A DNA stretch of 64,000 nucleotides, taken from positions 124,001-188,000 of the forward strand of contig NZ_BEWP01000001.1 of NCBI RefSeq assembly GCF_002723995.1, in the 5' to 3' direction. The number at the start of each line of letters is the position of its first letter. Position 1 is the stretch's first letter. A model generated the notes under the pieces. It saw only the letters and a program-made list of their open reading frames with translations, searched no databases and was not told where the DNA came from. This document shows positions 1 through 9,417 of the stretch, piece after piece. This stretch comes from Gluconobacter kondonii (GTDB lineage Bacteria; Pseudomonadota; Alphaproteobacteria; Acetobacterales; Acetobacteraceae). The translations under genes and the position numbers were made by a program.

Positions 1-689
1 AGATTGGTCCCGAAACGGTCCAGCGCCACTTCTTCCGCTTCGGGACGATCAGCCACGACTGCCCCGACGCGGCAGGCTGCCGCGAACAGAGCCGCCGTCT
101 TGCCGTGAATGACTTCCAGATACCGCTCAACCGGTGTGGAGAGATCGTTCTGCGTCACCATCTGAAGGACTTCGCCCTCGGCAATCGTCGCCGAAGCATC
201 GGACAGGATCGCCATGACCTTGAGCGAGCCATCGGCCGTCATGAGCTGGAACGAGCGTGCGAACAGGAAGTCGCCCACCAGAACGGACGCCTTGTTGCCA
301 AAAACTGCATTGGCCGACGCCAGCCCACGACGCAGATTGCTTTCATCGACCACGTCATCGTGAAGCAGCGTTGCGGTGTGGATGAACTCCACACAGGCTG
401 CCAGTCCGACATGACGCTGATTTTCAGGAGTCGACTGATAGCCACACAGGCGGGAGGCGGCGAGCGTCAGCAGTGGCCGCAGGCGCTTGCCACCCGCTGC
501 AACAAGATGGGCGCCAAGCTGCGGAATGAGCGGAACCGGGCTCTCCATCCGCGCGATAATGGCGCGGTTGCAGGCCTGCATGTCCTGTTCCAGATAGGCG
601 GACAGAGCGGAAAGGGCGCTCTCGCTCCCTGCATCCCTGAGCACAGCTTTATCAACGGTCGCAGAAACGTCCGGTGCGGCAGAATCCAA
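1..689 (-). CDS. Polyprenyl diphosphate synthase (partial, runs off left edge)
   Basis: Trans-isoprenyl diphosphate synthase that would extend allylic diphosphates with IPP to make the ubiquinone side chain (IspB/DdsA type). The translation shows the first aspartate-rich motif in the context LLHDDVVDE and a GKTAALFAAAC segment; the second DDxxD lies beyond the edge. The frame has a TGA two codons upstream of a TTG at 689, so TTG is the most upstream possible start; an ATG six bases earlier is in another frame. Chain length cannot be told from this fragment. UbiA, which uses the product, is encoded at 20721. Family assignment is firm, start moderately so. Confidence 0.88.
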   Translation of the reverse strand, partial: MDSAAPDVSATVDKAVLRDAGSESALSALSAYLEQDMQACNRAIIARMESPVPLIPQLGAHLVAAGGKRLRPLLTLAASRLCGYQSTPENQRHVGLAACVEFIHTATLLHDDVVDESNLRRGLASANAVFGNKASVLVGDFLFARSFQLMTADGSLKVMAILSDASATIAEGEVLQMVTQNDLSTPVERYLEVIHGKTAALFAAACRVGAVVADRPEAEEVALDRFGTN

Positions 690-838
690 GGGTCATTACT
701 CCAGTTCCCGCAACGGCTCCGGGGGCTGGCCCAGGAGCGCACGGGCACGATATGATGTGGCGTAGCCCGTTCTTTCTCTCCTGTCGCGACAAGAACGAAC
801 GGACCATGTAACGCCGGACGACAGGTTGGAAAGACCAT

Positions 839-1705
839 ATGAGCGGCAGCAGGAAGACGGTCAACCCATTGCCCCCTCCGAACATCTTTTCCGGCCATGC
901 ATTTTCCGGTCCCGGTCCGGCCCGCGAAGAAGGATCGCTGTTGGGAGGGCGCGTGCGCTACGACCAGTTCACCGAAGGTTACAGGACGGGCCTGGAACCT
1001 GTTCTCATGGCGGCCTCCATCCCGGCAAAAGACGGCGAAACAGTTCTGGAAGCCGGTTGCGGGGCGGGAGCAGCCCTGCTGTGCCTCACCGCGCGCCTTC
1101 CGGGGGTTCGTGGAGTCGGGCTGGAAGCCGATCCGGAAACTCTGGCACTGGCCGAGCGCAATATCCGCGCCAATGCTGATCCCGACGGTGAAACGCGGAT
1201 TCAGGTGGTCCACGCCCATCTGCCCGACATCCCCAAAAACCTGCGCGCCCTCACACCAACCGCCAATGGTCGTTTTCATCATGTAATGGCCAATCCGCCT
1301 TGGCACAGCGCGCACGGTACGCCTTCTCCCGACAGCCGACGCCGCCTCGCCCTGAGTGCGGAGACGACCGCACCGGAAGACTGGGCCCGCGCTCTGACGA
1401 AATGGGTTCTTCCGGGCGGAACGCTGACATTCGTCCTGTCAGTCGCCAGCGCGGACAGGATCTGCCGGACTTTACTGGAAAATGGGTGTGGTTCGATCCA
1501 GCTTTATCCTTTCTGGCCACGAGCGGGCCGCGAAGCAAAGCTGGTTCTGGTCCGCGCCGTCTATGGCGGACGGGGAATTTTCCGGCTTCGGGCCGGACTG
1601 GTTCTGCATGAGACGGACGGGCGTTTCACCGCTGCTGCAGAGCGTGTTCTGAGAGACGGAGAAGCCCTGCCTGAAAGTCAGAACCTCTCCAGACCCTGTT
1701 TTTAG
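839..1705 (+). CDS. TrmN6-like SAM-dependent methyltransferase
   Basis: Resembles tRNA1(Val) (adenine-37)-N6-methyltransferases (YfiC/TrmN6). It has the family N-terminus GGRVRYDQFTEGYRTG (about residues 37-52), a SAM-binding glycine motif EAGCGAG near residue 72, and the N6-adenine catalytic motif NPPW near residue 152, which shows that an exocyclic amine is the target. Length (288 aa) is slightly above the family norm because of a proline/glycine-rich N-terminus. It is divergent from the polyprenyl synthase gene and its stop overlaps the stop of nrdB by four bases, so the two are convergent. The exact substrate is inferred from family, not shown. Confidence 0.82.
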   Translation: MSGSRKTVNPLPPPNIFSGHAFSGPGPAREEGSLLGGRVRYDQFTEGYRTGLEPVLMAASIPAKDGETVLEAGCGAGAALLCLTARLPGVRGVGLEADPETLALAERNIRANADPDGETRIQVVHAHLPDIPKNLRALTPTANGRFHHVMANPPWHSAHGTPSPDSRRRLALSAETTAPEDWARALTKWVLPGGTLTFVLSVASADRICRTLLENGCGSIQLYPFWPRAGREAKLVLVRAVYGGRGIFRLRAGLVLHETDGRFTAAAERVLRDGEALPESQNLSRPCF

Positions 1706-2721
1706 CTGAAAACGTTGCCTTCAAACGCTTCTTCCCATGTGCCGGAGGTGGAGGCACGGGAATATTCGGTCGAACGGTTCTCGAAGAAATTGGCGTGTTC
1801 AACGGCGTTCAGCATGTCGTCGATCCACGGCAGTGGGTTGCTTTCCTGCCCATAGACCGGATCCAGACCAAGCTGCGTCAGGCGACGATCAGCGATGAAT
1901 CGGATGTACGCCTTCACATCGTCCGACGACATGCCCTCGACCGGGCCCATTTCGAACGCCAGATCGATGAACGCATCTTCGTGCTCGACCGTCGTGCGGC
2001 AGACCTGCGTCAGTTCCTCGCGGAAATCGGGGGTCCACAGTTCCGGGTTTTCGCGGATGAACGTCCGGAACAGGCGGATCATGGACAGGCAGTGCAGCGT
2101 CTCGTCACGCACCGACCAGGACACGATCTGCCCCATGCCCTTGAGCTTGTTGAAACGCGGGAAGTTCAGCAGAATCGCGAAGGACGCGAAAAGCTGGAGG
2201 CCTTCCATAAACGCCCCGAACGCCGCCATGGTTTTGGCGATTTCACGCTTACTGTCGATGTTGAACGACTGCATGAAATCGTATTTGTCCTTCATCTCCT
2301 TGTATTTCAAGAAGGCCGAATACTCGGTCTCGGGCATCCCGATGGTATCAAGAAGATGGGAATACGCGGCGATGTGGATCGTCTCGATGTTCGAGAACGA
2401 CGACAGCATCATCAGCACTTCAGTCGGTTTGAAAACCTGACTGTAATACTTCATGTACGCGGAATTTACTTCCACGTCCGCCTGCGTGAAGAAGCGAAAA
2501 ATCTGCGTGACGAGATGCTGCTCGGCTGCCGTCAGCGTCCGGTGCCAGTCTTTAACGTCATCGGCCAGCGGCACTTCCTCGGGCAGCCAGTGGACGCGCT
2601 GCTGGGTCAGCCAGGCGTCATAGGCCCAAGGATAGCGGAAAGGCTTGTAGACCGGGTTGGCGGTCATCAGGTCGAAATGCTGCTCGTCCGGCGTGCCGGA
2701 GATCGGGGTGGTGTCGCTCAT
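1702..2721 (-). CDS. nrdB: Ribonucleotide reductase class Ia subunit beta (NrdB)
   Basis: Small subunit that holds the diiron-tyrosyl cofactor and passes the radical to NrdA for dNTP synthesis. Visible ligand residues include E113 and H116 in ETIH, followed by Y120 at the position of the E. coli radical tyrosine Y122; a second metal-site motif DETLH is present about 95 residues later. At 339 aa it has no N-terminal ATP cone, unlike some NrdB proteins that pair with cone-less NrdA. It follows nrdA by 25 bp on the same strand, so it is co-transcribed, with regulation through the site upstream of nrdA. Confidence 0.96.
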   Translation of the reverse strand: MSDTTPISGTPDEQHFDLMTANPVYKPFRYPWAYDAWLTQQRVHWLPEEVPLADDVKDWHRTLTAAEQHLVTQIFRFFTQADVEVNSAYMKYYSQVFKPTEVLMMLSSFSNIETIHIAAYSHLLDTIGMPETEYSAFLKYKEMKDKYDFMQSFNIDSKREIAKTMAAFGAFMEGLQLFASFAILLNFPRFNKLKGMGQIVSWSVRDETLHCLSMIRLFRTFIRENPELWTPDFREELTQVCRTTVEHEDAFIDLAFEMGPVEGMSSDDVKAYIRFIADRRLTQLGLDPVYGQESNPLPWIDDMLNAVEHANFFENRSTEYSRASTSGTWEEAFEGNVFS

Positions 2722-2746
2722 GATCGCGTCCTTTCACATCCCGCCA

Positions 2747-4723
2747 TTACTGGCAGGACAGGCACTCTTCGTAATCGCCGCTGCTCATTTCGCCGCGCGG
2801 GGCGGCCTGAGCCGTGGCTTCGTATTTTTCGTCTTCCAGAATGTCGCTCTTTACCGCCAGCGTGGACACCGCATCGGCGCGCTGCACGGACAGGGAGCGG
2901 CAGTAATAGAGAGACTTCAGGCCCTTTTTCCAAGCTTGGAAATGGATCTGATGCAGGTCACGCTTGTGCACGTCAGCGGGCAAGAACAGATTGACCGACT
3001 GCGCCTGACAGATGAACGGTGCACGGTCTGCGGCATGTTCCACGACCCAGCGCTGATCGAGTTCAAACGCCGTTTTGAACACATCTTTCTCGTCCTGCGT
3101 CAGGAAGTCGAGATCCTGCACCGAGCCCTTGTTCAGCGTAATCGCCGACCAGACTTCATCCGTGTCCTGCCCGCGCTCTTCCAGAATTTTCTTCAGGTGG
3201 CGGTTGCGCACCGAGAACGAACCCGAAAGCGTTTTCTGCAGAAACACATTGGCGCTGATCGGCTCGATTCCGGGGCTGGCATTGCCCGTGATGATCGAAA
3301 TCGAGGCCGTCGGAGCGATCGCAAGCTTGTGCGAGAAGCGCTCCATGAAGCCGTATTCCTCGGCATCGGGGCACGGACCACGCACTTCCGCCAGATGCTT
3401 CGACGCAGCGTCAGCCTGCTTGCGGATATATTCAAAAATTTTCCGGTTCCAGACCTTCGCCATCACGGACTCGAACGGGATCATCCGGGCCTGAAGGAAG
3501 GAGTGGAAACCCATCACGCCTAGCCCGACCGAACGCTCACGGGCAGCGGCGTATTTGGCACGCGCCATATCATCTGGAGCGCGGTCGATAAAATCCTGCA
3601 GCACGTTATCGAGGAACAGCATGACGTCCTCGATGAACTGCGGATCATCCTTCCACTCGTCCCAGGTCTCAAGATTGAGCGAGGAGAGGCAGCAGACAGC
3701 TGTGCGGTTCTTGCCATGATGGTCGATGCCGGTCGGCAGGGTGATCTCAGCGCAGAGATTGGATGTCTTCACTTCCAGCCCGGCCAACTTGTGATGCTCG
3801 GGCCGCGCGCGGTTCACATGGTCGGAATAGATGATGTAGGGCTCGCCCTGCTCCATCCGCGCCGTCAGGATCCGGATCCACAGACCGCGCGCCGACACCT
3901 TGCGGATCGTGCTGTGATCCTTCGGCGACAGCAGTGCCCATTCTTCGTCCGCCTCGACCGCACGCATGAACGCATCGGTCACGAGCACGCCGTGATGAAG
4001 GTTCAGCGCCTTGCGGTTCGGATCACCACCCGTCGGGCGGCGCATCTCAACGAATTCTTCCACTTCCGGATGCCACACCGGCAGATACACCGCGGCCGAG
4101 CCACGACGGAGCGAACCCTGCGAGATTGCCAGAGTCAGGCTGTCCATGACACGGATGAAGGGAATGACGCCGGAGGTCTTGCCGTTGCGACCGATATTCT
4201 CGCCGATGGACCGCAGATTGCCCCAGTAAGACCCGATGCCGCCGCCCTTGGACGCCAGCCAGACGTTCTCGTTCCACAGCCCCACGATTCCCTCAAGGCT
4301 GTCCTCGGCTTCGTTCAGGAAGCAGGAAATCGGCAGTCCGCGCTCGGTTCCGCCATTGGACAGAACAGGCGTGGCCGGCATGAACCAGTGGCGGGAAATG
4401 TAGTCATAGATCCGCTGCGCATGACCTGCATCCGCGCCGTAATAGGAGGCGACGCGGGCGAAAAGTGACTGATAGTCCTCGCCCGGAAGCAGGTAGCGGT
4501 TGTTGAGTGTCGCCTTGCCGAAATCCGTCAGCAGGGAATCGCGCGAACGATCGACGCGTACGGCATGATGGCCCGGAAGCTGCACCACATCGTCGAACAT
4601 GTCCGCCGAATTGGCATCTCCGGGAATCGGCGTCTCGCCCACGGGGTGGTCGGATAGCGGGCGCACGTCATGCGGTCGGTCGGACTGATCGGACACGTCC
4701 ATCGTCACGTCATGAAGGGTCAT
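2747..4723 (-). CDS. nrdA: Ribonucleotide reductase class Ia subunit alpha (NrdA), without ATP cone
   Basis: Catalytic subunit reducing ribonucleoside diphosphates. Conserved cysteines are seen in PISCFL (C134), NLCAEI and AVCCLS, corresponding to the redox and thiyl cysteines of E. coli NrdA, and the C-terminal re-reduction pair ends the protein in ECLSCQ. The first 65 residues are polar and lack the VxKRDG-type ATP-cone motif; the recognisable enzyme core begins at about residue 62 (LLTDFGKATLN). I prefer ATG 4723 (658 aa) because GGAGAG lies just upstream; GTG 4765 would add 14 residues and also has a GGA. It is first in the nrdAB operon. Confidence 0.95.
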   Translation of the reverse strand: MTLHDVTMDVSDQSDRPHDVRPLSDHPVGETPIPGDANSADMFDDVVQLPGHHAVRVDRSRDSLLTDFGKATLNNRYLLPGEDYQSLFARVASYYGADAGHAQRIYDYISRHWFMPATPVLSNGGTERGLPISCFLNEAEDSLEGIVGLWNENVWLASKGGGIGSYWGNLRSIGENIGRNGKTSGVIPFIRVMDSLTLAISQGSLRRGSAAVYLPVWHPEVEEFVEMRRPTGGDPNRKALNLHHGVLVTDAFMRAVEADEEWALLSPKDHSTIRKVSARGLWIRILTARMEQGEPYIIYSDHVNRARPEHHKLAGLEVKTSNLCAEITLPTGIDHHGKNRTAVCCLSSLNLETWDEWKDDPQFIEDVMLFLDNVLQDFIDRAPDDMARAKYAAARERSVGLGVMGFHSFLQARMIPFESVMAKVWNRKIFEYIRKQADAASKHLAEVRGPCPDAEEYGFMERFSHKLAIAPTASISIITGNASPGIEPISANVFLQKTLSGSFSVRNRHLKKILEERGQDTDEVWSAITLNKGSVQDLDFLTQDEKDVFKTAFELDQRWVVEHAADRAPFICQAQSVNLFLPADVHKRDLHQIHFQAWKKGLKSLYYCRSLSVQRADAVSTLAVKSDILEDEKYEATAQAAPRGEMSSGDYEECLSCQ

Positions 4724-4842
4724 TCGCTCTCTCCGCAGGGCATCTATTTTCGAAATCTTGAGCACTCATTTCCATCACTCCGAACCCGATCGCAAGCACG
4801 AAGTTCGCTTGCAAAATCGAAAGAGCTGTGAATTCGAACCAT

Positions 4843-4886
4843 CCCATATCTAGGGAAGGAATTCGTTAATGCCCCTAGATATAGTG
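4843..4886. promoter_or_regulatory. Probable pair of NrdR boxes upstream of nrdAB
   Basis: Two related sites face each other: CCCATATCTAGGG at 4843-4855 and CCCCTAGATATAGTG at 4872-4886. The reverse complement of the second shares ATATCTAGGG with the first. Their centres are about 30 bp apart, close to three helical turns, which is the usual spacing of NrdR box pairs. They lie about 120-160 bp upstream of the nrdA ATG. NrdR is the ATP/dATP-sensing repressor of ribonucleotide reductase genes; the match to its consensus is by memory and not scored. Confidence 0.65.
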
Positions 4887-5061
4887 CTGATCGCAGAAAA
4901 CCGCCCCTAAGCGTTGTTATCCCAAGAGTTTTCCCCTGAGGCATTTTCCCGGTGTGTGATAGCGGTCACAGGGTTGGGAAATTTCATGAACATCGCGTCG
5001 GGCAACGATCCGAACGGCATCGCGTTTGGAGTACGAAACCCAAATTGCGAAAGACCCCATC

Positions 5062-5493
5062 ATGACGATCAAAAAGACAGCTTCGGCACATTGGAGCGGC
5101 GGTCTCAAGGACGGCAAAGGCACGATTTCCACGCAGAGCGGCGCTCTGCATGACCAGCCTTATGGCTTCAACACCCGCTTTGAAGACAAGCCCGGCACGA
5201 ACCCCGAGGAACTGCTTGGCGCGGCCCATGCCGGGTGTTTCACGATGGCGCTGTCCATGATGCTGGAACAGGCTGGCTTCAAAGCCGAGTCACTGGAAAC
5301 GAAAGCGACCATCTCGCTGGACAAGTCAGGCGAAGGCTTTGCCATCACCCAGTCTCATCTCACGTTGCGCGGTAAGGTTCCGGGCGCGTCGGAAACCCAG
5401 TTTCTCGACATTGCGAACAAAGCCAAAGCGGGTTGCCCGCTGTCGCAGGTCATCAAGGCGAACATTACGCTGGACGCCACCCTCGAACACTAA
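5062..5493 (+). CDS. osmC: OsmC/Ohr-family organic hydroperoxide protein
   Basis: OsmC-like thiol peroxidase that reduces organic hydroperoxides. The first catalytic cysteine is in AHAGCFTMAL and the second in KAGCPLSQVI, with the usual separation, and the N-terminal segment SAHWSGGLKDGKG is typical of OsmC proper. Starting at ATG 5062 gives 143 aa, the normal family length; an upstream in-frame start at 5026 would add twelve residues with no homology expectation. It is divergent from nrdAB with about 340 bp between starts and convergent with aroC. Confidence 0.93.
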   Translation: MTIKKTASAHWSGGLKDGKGTISTQSGALHDQPYGFNTRFEDKPGTNPEELLGAAHAGCFTMALSMMLEQAGFKAESLETKATISLDKSGEGFAITQSHLTLRGKVPGASETQFLDIANKAKAGCPLSQVIKANITLDATLEH

Positions 5494-5517
5494 AACGGCG
5501 CTTATGCTGGCGGGGGT

Positions 5518-6600
5518 CTAACGGCCCCAGCCACATTGTGCATGATCGCGCAGCAGATGGTCGGCCAGTACGCAGGCCATCATCGCTTCCGCCACAGGAA
5601 CGGCGCGGATGCCAATACAGGGATCATGCCGTCCCTTGGTCATCACCTCCACAGACTCGCCCGCGCGCGTGATACTCGAAACGGGTGTGAGGATCGAACT
5701 GGTCGGCTTGATCGCAAAGCGCGCCACGATGGGCTGTCCCGTGGAAATACCGCCCAGAATGCCACCGGCATGGTTGGACGCGAACTGCGGCCCTGGCGAA
5801 ATCGGATCGGCGTTCTGCTCGCCGCGAAGGGCGGCCACGGCAAAACCATCCCCGATCTCGACGCCCTTGACGCCATTGATCCCCATCATGGCGCCCGCCA
5901 GATCGGCATCCAGCTTGCCATAGACCGGCGCACCGAGTCCGGCTGGCAGACCTTCTGCCACGACTTCAACGGTCGCACCGATGGAGGATCCATCCTTACG
6001 AACGGAGTCGAGCAGAGCCTCCCACGACACCACCGAACCCGCATCCGGGCACCAGAGCGGATTACGCTCGACTTCGTCCCAGTCCCAGCGGGATGGATCA
6101 ATGGTCTGACCGCCGATCCCCGTCAGGGCTGCGCGGATTTTCACGCCTTCGCTTACCAGCGCCTTCAGTAGCACACGCGCCACAGCCCCTGCGGCAACCC
6201 GCATGGCCGTCTCGCGCGCCGAGGAGCGCCCGCCTCCGCGATAATCGCGGATGCCGTATTTCATGTCATAGGCAATGTCGGCATGACCAGGACGATACCG
6301 GGTTGCGATATCGCCGTAATCTTTCGACCGCTGATCGGTATTTTCGATCATCAGCGAAATGGGAGTACCGGTCGTCTGGCCTTCAAACACGCCCGACAGG
6401 ATGCGGACCTGATCCGGCTCCCGGCGCTGCGTGGTAAAGCGGGACTGCCCCGGACGACGACGGTCGAGCCAGGGCTGGATGTCCTCTTCGGACAGCTTCA
6501 GGCGGGGCGGACAGCCATCAATGACGCAGCCGATGGCTGGCCCGTGACTTTCACCCCAAGTGGTAACGCGAAAAAGCTTCCCGAAGCTGTTGTCCGACAT
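5518..6600 (-). CDS. aroC: Chorismate synthase
   Basis: FMN-dependent last step of the common aromatic pathway, converting EPSP to chorismate. The N-terminal [19 protein letters not shown] motif, the RPGHAD motif near residue 100 and the [11 protein letters not shown] motif are all intact. ATG 6600 is chosen because it follows the fabI stop with one base between (TGA-C-ATG) and has GGGA eight bases upstream; an ATG at 6618 would overlap fabI and add six residues. Co-transcription with fabI is likely. aroE lies elsewhere in the window (36053). Confidence 0.97.
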   Translation of the reverse strand: MSDNSFGKLFRVTTWGESHGPAIGCVIDGCPPRLKLSEEDIQPWLDRRRPGQSRFTTQRREPDQVRILSGVFEGQTTGTPISLMIENTDQRSKDYGDIATRYRPGHADIAYDMKYGIRDYRGGGRSSARETAMRVAAGAVARVLLKALVSEGVKIRAALTGIGGQTIDPSRWDWDEVERNPLWCPDAGSVVSWEALLDSVRKDGSSIGATVEVVAEGLPAGLGAPVYGKLDADLAGAMMGINGVKGVEIGDGFAVAALRGEQNADPISPGPQFASNHAGGILGGISTGQPIVARFAIKPTSSILTPVSSITRAGESVEVMTKGRHDPCIGIRAVPVAEAMMACVLADHLLRDHAQCGWGR

Positions 6601-6601
6601 G

Positions 6602-7453
6602 TCAGGTCCCGGAGCCAACCGCTGCGATGTCCGGAGCGTCCGGGTTCTTCATGCCGACCGTGTGGTAGCCGCAATCCACGTGATGAATCTCGCCCGTCAC
6701 GCCGCTGGACAGGTCGGAGAGCAGATACATGCCCGAACCGCCGACATCCTTGAGCGTCACGTTGCGCTCCATCGGAGCATTGAGCTGGTTCCAGCGCAGG
6801 ATATAGCGGAAATCGCTGATCCCGTTGGCGGCCAGCGTCATGATCGGACCGGCGGAGATGCCGTTGACGCGGATATCGTCACGGCCCAGATCGGCAGCCA
6901 TGTAACGCACGGAGGCTTCCAGAGCCGCCTTGGCCACACCCATCACATTATAGTGCGGCATGACGCGCTCGGCACCGAGATATGTCATGCTCAGGAAGGA
7001 CCCGCCCGGATTCATCATGGCAGACGCACGACGTGCGACGGCAACGAAGGAATAACAGGAGATATCCATGGCCTGCAGGAAGGCATCGCGCGGCGTGTCG
7101 ATATAACGGCCGCGGAGATACTGCTTGTCGGCGAAGGCAATGGCGTGGAGCACGAAGTCGATCTTGCCCCAGACCTTTTCGATCTCGTCGAACGTGGTGT
7201 TGATGGCGTCGTCATCGCTGACATCACAGGAGATAACGAGTTCGGACCCAACACTCTCAGCCAGCGGACGGACGCGCTTGCCCAGCGCCTCGCCCTGATA
7301 GGTGAAAGCAAGTTCCGCACCCTGTGCCGCGCAGGCACTGGCAATGGCCCAGGCAATCGAGTTCTTGTTGGCGACACCCATGATCACACCGCGCTTGCCC
7401 TTCATGAGGGTTCCGGTCACGGGTGCCGGGATATTGTCTTCCGTTTCAGACAT
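6602..7453 (-). CDS. fabI: Enoyl-[acyl-carrier-protein] reductase (NADH), FabI
   Basis: Last reductive step of each fatty-acid elongation cycle. The short-chain dehydrogenase fold is seen from [13 protein letters not shown] (nucleotide binding) through the catalytic Tyr/Lys segment [12 protein letters not shown] and the SAGPIMTLA loop that closes on triclosan-type inhibitors. ATG 7453 (283 aa) has AGGAAA at a proper distance; the longer ORF start at 7501 does not fit the family. It is first of a two-gene unit with aroC. Confidence 0.96.
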   Translation of the reverse strand: MSETEDNIPAPVTGTLMKGKRGVIMGVANKNSIAWAIASACAAQGAELAFTYQGEALGKRVRPLAESVGSELVISCDVSDDDAINTTFDEIEKVWGKIDFVLHAIAFADKQYLRGRYIDTPRDAFLQAMDISCYSFVAVARRASAMMNPGGSFLSMTYLGAERVMPHYNVMGVAKAALEASVRYMAADLGRDDIRVNGISAGPIMTLAANGISDFRYILRWNQLNAPMERNVTLKDVGGSGMYLLSDLSSGVTGEIHHVDCGYHTVGMKNPDAPDIAAVGSGT

Positions 7454-7835
7454 GGTGATTTCCTGAATCGCGTTGGCGTATTGAGGGTCGTGGTTGCACA
7501 AGCGCCCGTTACAGACAAGACTTTGCGACGATTGCCCAGTTTTTTGCCTTCTGACAGGACATTAAGGCATCACTCCGGCGCAACGACGGTTCCTGAGCGT
7601 TTTCAGGAAACGAGCATCCTTTCAGTCATTCAGATGTCGCCGTCGGATATTGAAGCCATGGGTTTTCCCGACAACAGCAATGCGCCTGACGCAACCCTGC
7701 TGCGTTACCATCCGCAAACGCTACTCCAATATGCCGCGCGATAGCTGCAAGGCGTCAGTCGCGTTATGATTACAGATAGAGCGGTCCGGCCCTGCACCGG
7801 TCCGTCATGCCGATCTCGCTTCCAAGGAGCTTCTG
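7454..7835. other. Divergent intergenic region between fabI and pdxH
   Basis: This 382-bp gap must hold the promoters for fabI (minus) and pdxH (plus). The clearest structure is a perfect 7-bp inverted repeat with a 6-base spacer, TTCCTGAgcgtttTCAGGAA, at 7590-7609, a possible operator. A 36-codon ORF at 7634-7744 has no ribosome binding site and I do not call it. I see no RNA gene here. Confidence 0.4.
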
Positions 7836-8438
7836 ATGTCCGACCTTCCCCTGATTGATCTGAAGGCCGATCCCTTCGCCCTGTTCGCAGCCTGGATGTC
7901 GGATGCAGAGGCCGCCGAGCCAAACGATCCCAACGCCATGGCCGTCGCCACCTCCACGCCTGACGGACATCCATCCGTCCGGATGCTGCTACTCAAGGGC
8001 GTGGATGATCGGGGTTTTGTTTTCTATACCAATCTGGACAGCCGCAAGGGCAGCGAACTGCGCGCCAATCCGCACGCCGCCCTGCTGTTTCACTGGAAGT
8101 CCGTTCGCCGTCAGGTCCGGATCGAGGGGCCGGTCGAAGCCGTTACTGCAGCCGAGGCCGACGCCTATTTCGCCAGCCGCTCCCGTATGTCGCGCCTCGG
8201 CGCCATTGCTTCCGATCAGTCCCGCCCGCTCGACGAGCGCAGCACATTCGAGGATCGCCTGAAAGCCGCGGACGAAAAATATGGCGATGGCCCGATCCCC
8301 CGCCCTGACAACTGGTCGGGTTTCCGCGTTCTGCCCGAGGCTATCGAATTCTGGCAGGACCGTCCCTATCGCCTGCATGATCGTGCTGTGTGGGCGCGTG
8401 ATGGAAACCAATGGAACGTCACACGACTTTATCCGTAA
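7836..8438 (+). CDS. pdxH: Pyridoxamine 5'-phosphate oxidase
   Basis: FMN enzyme that oxidises PNP/PMP to PLP. It has the N-terminal DPFALFAAWMSDAEAAE segment, FMN and substrate contacts in VRMLLLKGVD and FYTNLDSRKGSEL, and the C-terminal family signature around NWSGFRVLPEAIEFWQ. Length of 200 aa fits the family. AAGGAG eight bases before the ATG fixes the start. It is followed 47 bp later by a stress protein on the same strand. Confidence 0.96.
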   Translation: MSDLPLIDLKADPFALFAAWMSDAEAAEPNDPNAMAVATSTPDGHPSVRMLLLKGVDDRGFVFYTNLDSRKGSELRANPHAALLFHWKSVRRQVRIEGPVEAVTAAEADAYFASRSRMSRLGAIASDQSRPLDERSTFEDRLKAADEKYGDGPIPRPDNWSGFRVLPEAIEFWQDRPYRLHDRAVWARDGNQWNVTRLYP

Positions 8439-8485
8439 ATACATCATAACGACGTCACAAAATTACGGCCGGGGAGCCTTCACCC

Positions 8486-9370
8486 ATGCTTATCGACATC
8501 AAGAACATCCTTCTCCCCCTGAACGGCACCTATGAGCTGGACGCAGTCATGTCGGTCGCGCTGGATTTCGCGCGCCGGTTCGACGCCCATCTGTCCGCGG
8601 TCGTGGTCGGTTCAGACCCGTCCGAAGTCGCGACACTGGCCGGTGAAGGCATCTCGGCGAGTATGGTCAATGAAATGATCGACACCGCCATGACCGAATC
8701 CCATCGGCGGGCAATCAAAATCCGCAAGGCTTTCGACGCTTTTGTTCACGAACATGGCATCCGTCGTATCGAGCCTTCGAAAATCGGCTCTTCGGCCGGA
8801 GAAGGCGTCAGTGCGAGTCTCGACGTTCTTAACGGGACAGAGCACGACTCTCTGACGTGGCGCTCGCGTCTGGCCGATATGACGCTGGTCCCGAATCTTG
8901 CCAAAGACGGCGACCCGCGCGCTTCCGAAACGCTGCACGCCATCCTGTTCGACAGCGGACGTCCCCTGCTGATCGCACCGCCGTCTCCGCCAAAATCGGT
9001 CGGCAGGCGGATTGCCATTGCCTGGAACGGAACGCCCGAAGCCTCGCTGGCCCTGCGCTGCATCCTGCCCTGGGCCCACAAAGCCGAAGCGGTGCAGGTT
9101 CTGACCTGTCAGGATTATCAGCGTCGCGGTCCGGGTGCGGACGAGGTCGTAACCTATCTGCGGATGCACGGTATCTCCGCCACATCCCGCGAGTTCGAGG
9201 CCGTAAACCGGGATATCGGCGTGGGCCTGCTGAACGCTGCCACGGAGTTCAATGCCGACATGCTCGGTATGGGCGCCTATTCCCATTCGCGCCTGCGTCA
9301 GATGATTCTGGGCGGCGTCACACGTCATATTCTGGAACACGCTCAGATCACGGTTCTCATGAGCCGCTAA
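8486..9370 (+). CDS. Universal stress protein, two-domain arrangement
   Basis: Protein of 294 aa with a UspA-like N-terminal half beginning IKNILLPLNGTYELDAVM and a better conserved C-terminal half starting near residue 172 (GRRIAIAWNGTPEASLAL). The second half carries an ATP-binding glycine motif in GMGAYSHSRLRQMILGG (about 255-275); the first half lacks it. The ribosome binding site GGGGAG is eight bases upstream. The function is stress adaptation by family only. It sits between pdxH and a secreted protein gene, all on the plus strand. Confidence 0.85.
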   Translation: MLIDIKNILLPLNGTYELDAVMSVALDFARRFDAHLSAVVVGSDPSEVATLAGEGISASMVNEMIDTAMTESHRRAIKIRKAFDAFVHEHGIRRIEPSKIGSSAGEGVSASLDVLNGTEHDSLTWRSRLADMTLVPNLAKDGDPRASETLHAILFDSGRPLLIAPPSPPKSVGRRIAIAWNGTPEASLALRCILPWAHKAEAVQVLTCQDYQRRGPGADEVVTYLRMHGISATSREFEAVNRDIGVGLLNAATEFNADMLGMGAYSHSRLRQMILGGVTRHILEHAQITVLMSR

Positions 9371-9417
9371 ACACGCCTGTTGCCGCTTTTTGCCTGTTGA
9401 CCTGAAGGAACCGTCCC

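Noticed and set aside
1795-2994. 399-codon ORF antisense to nrdB and the nrdA end
   Set aside because: The opposite strand encodes clearly recognisable NrdB. Long antisense frames arise from GC-rich third positions and the product has no recognisable motif.
6560-7744. 394-codon plus-strand ORF across fabI and the spacer
   Set aside because: It is antisense to an intact fabI and reads as His/Arg/Gly-rich shadow sequence. The part beyond fabI (7634-7744) has no ribosome binding site.
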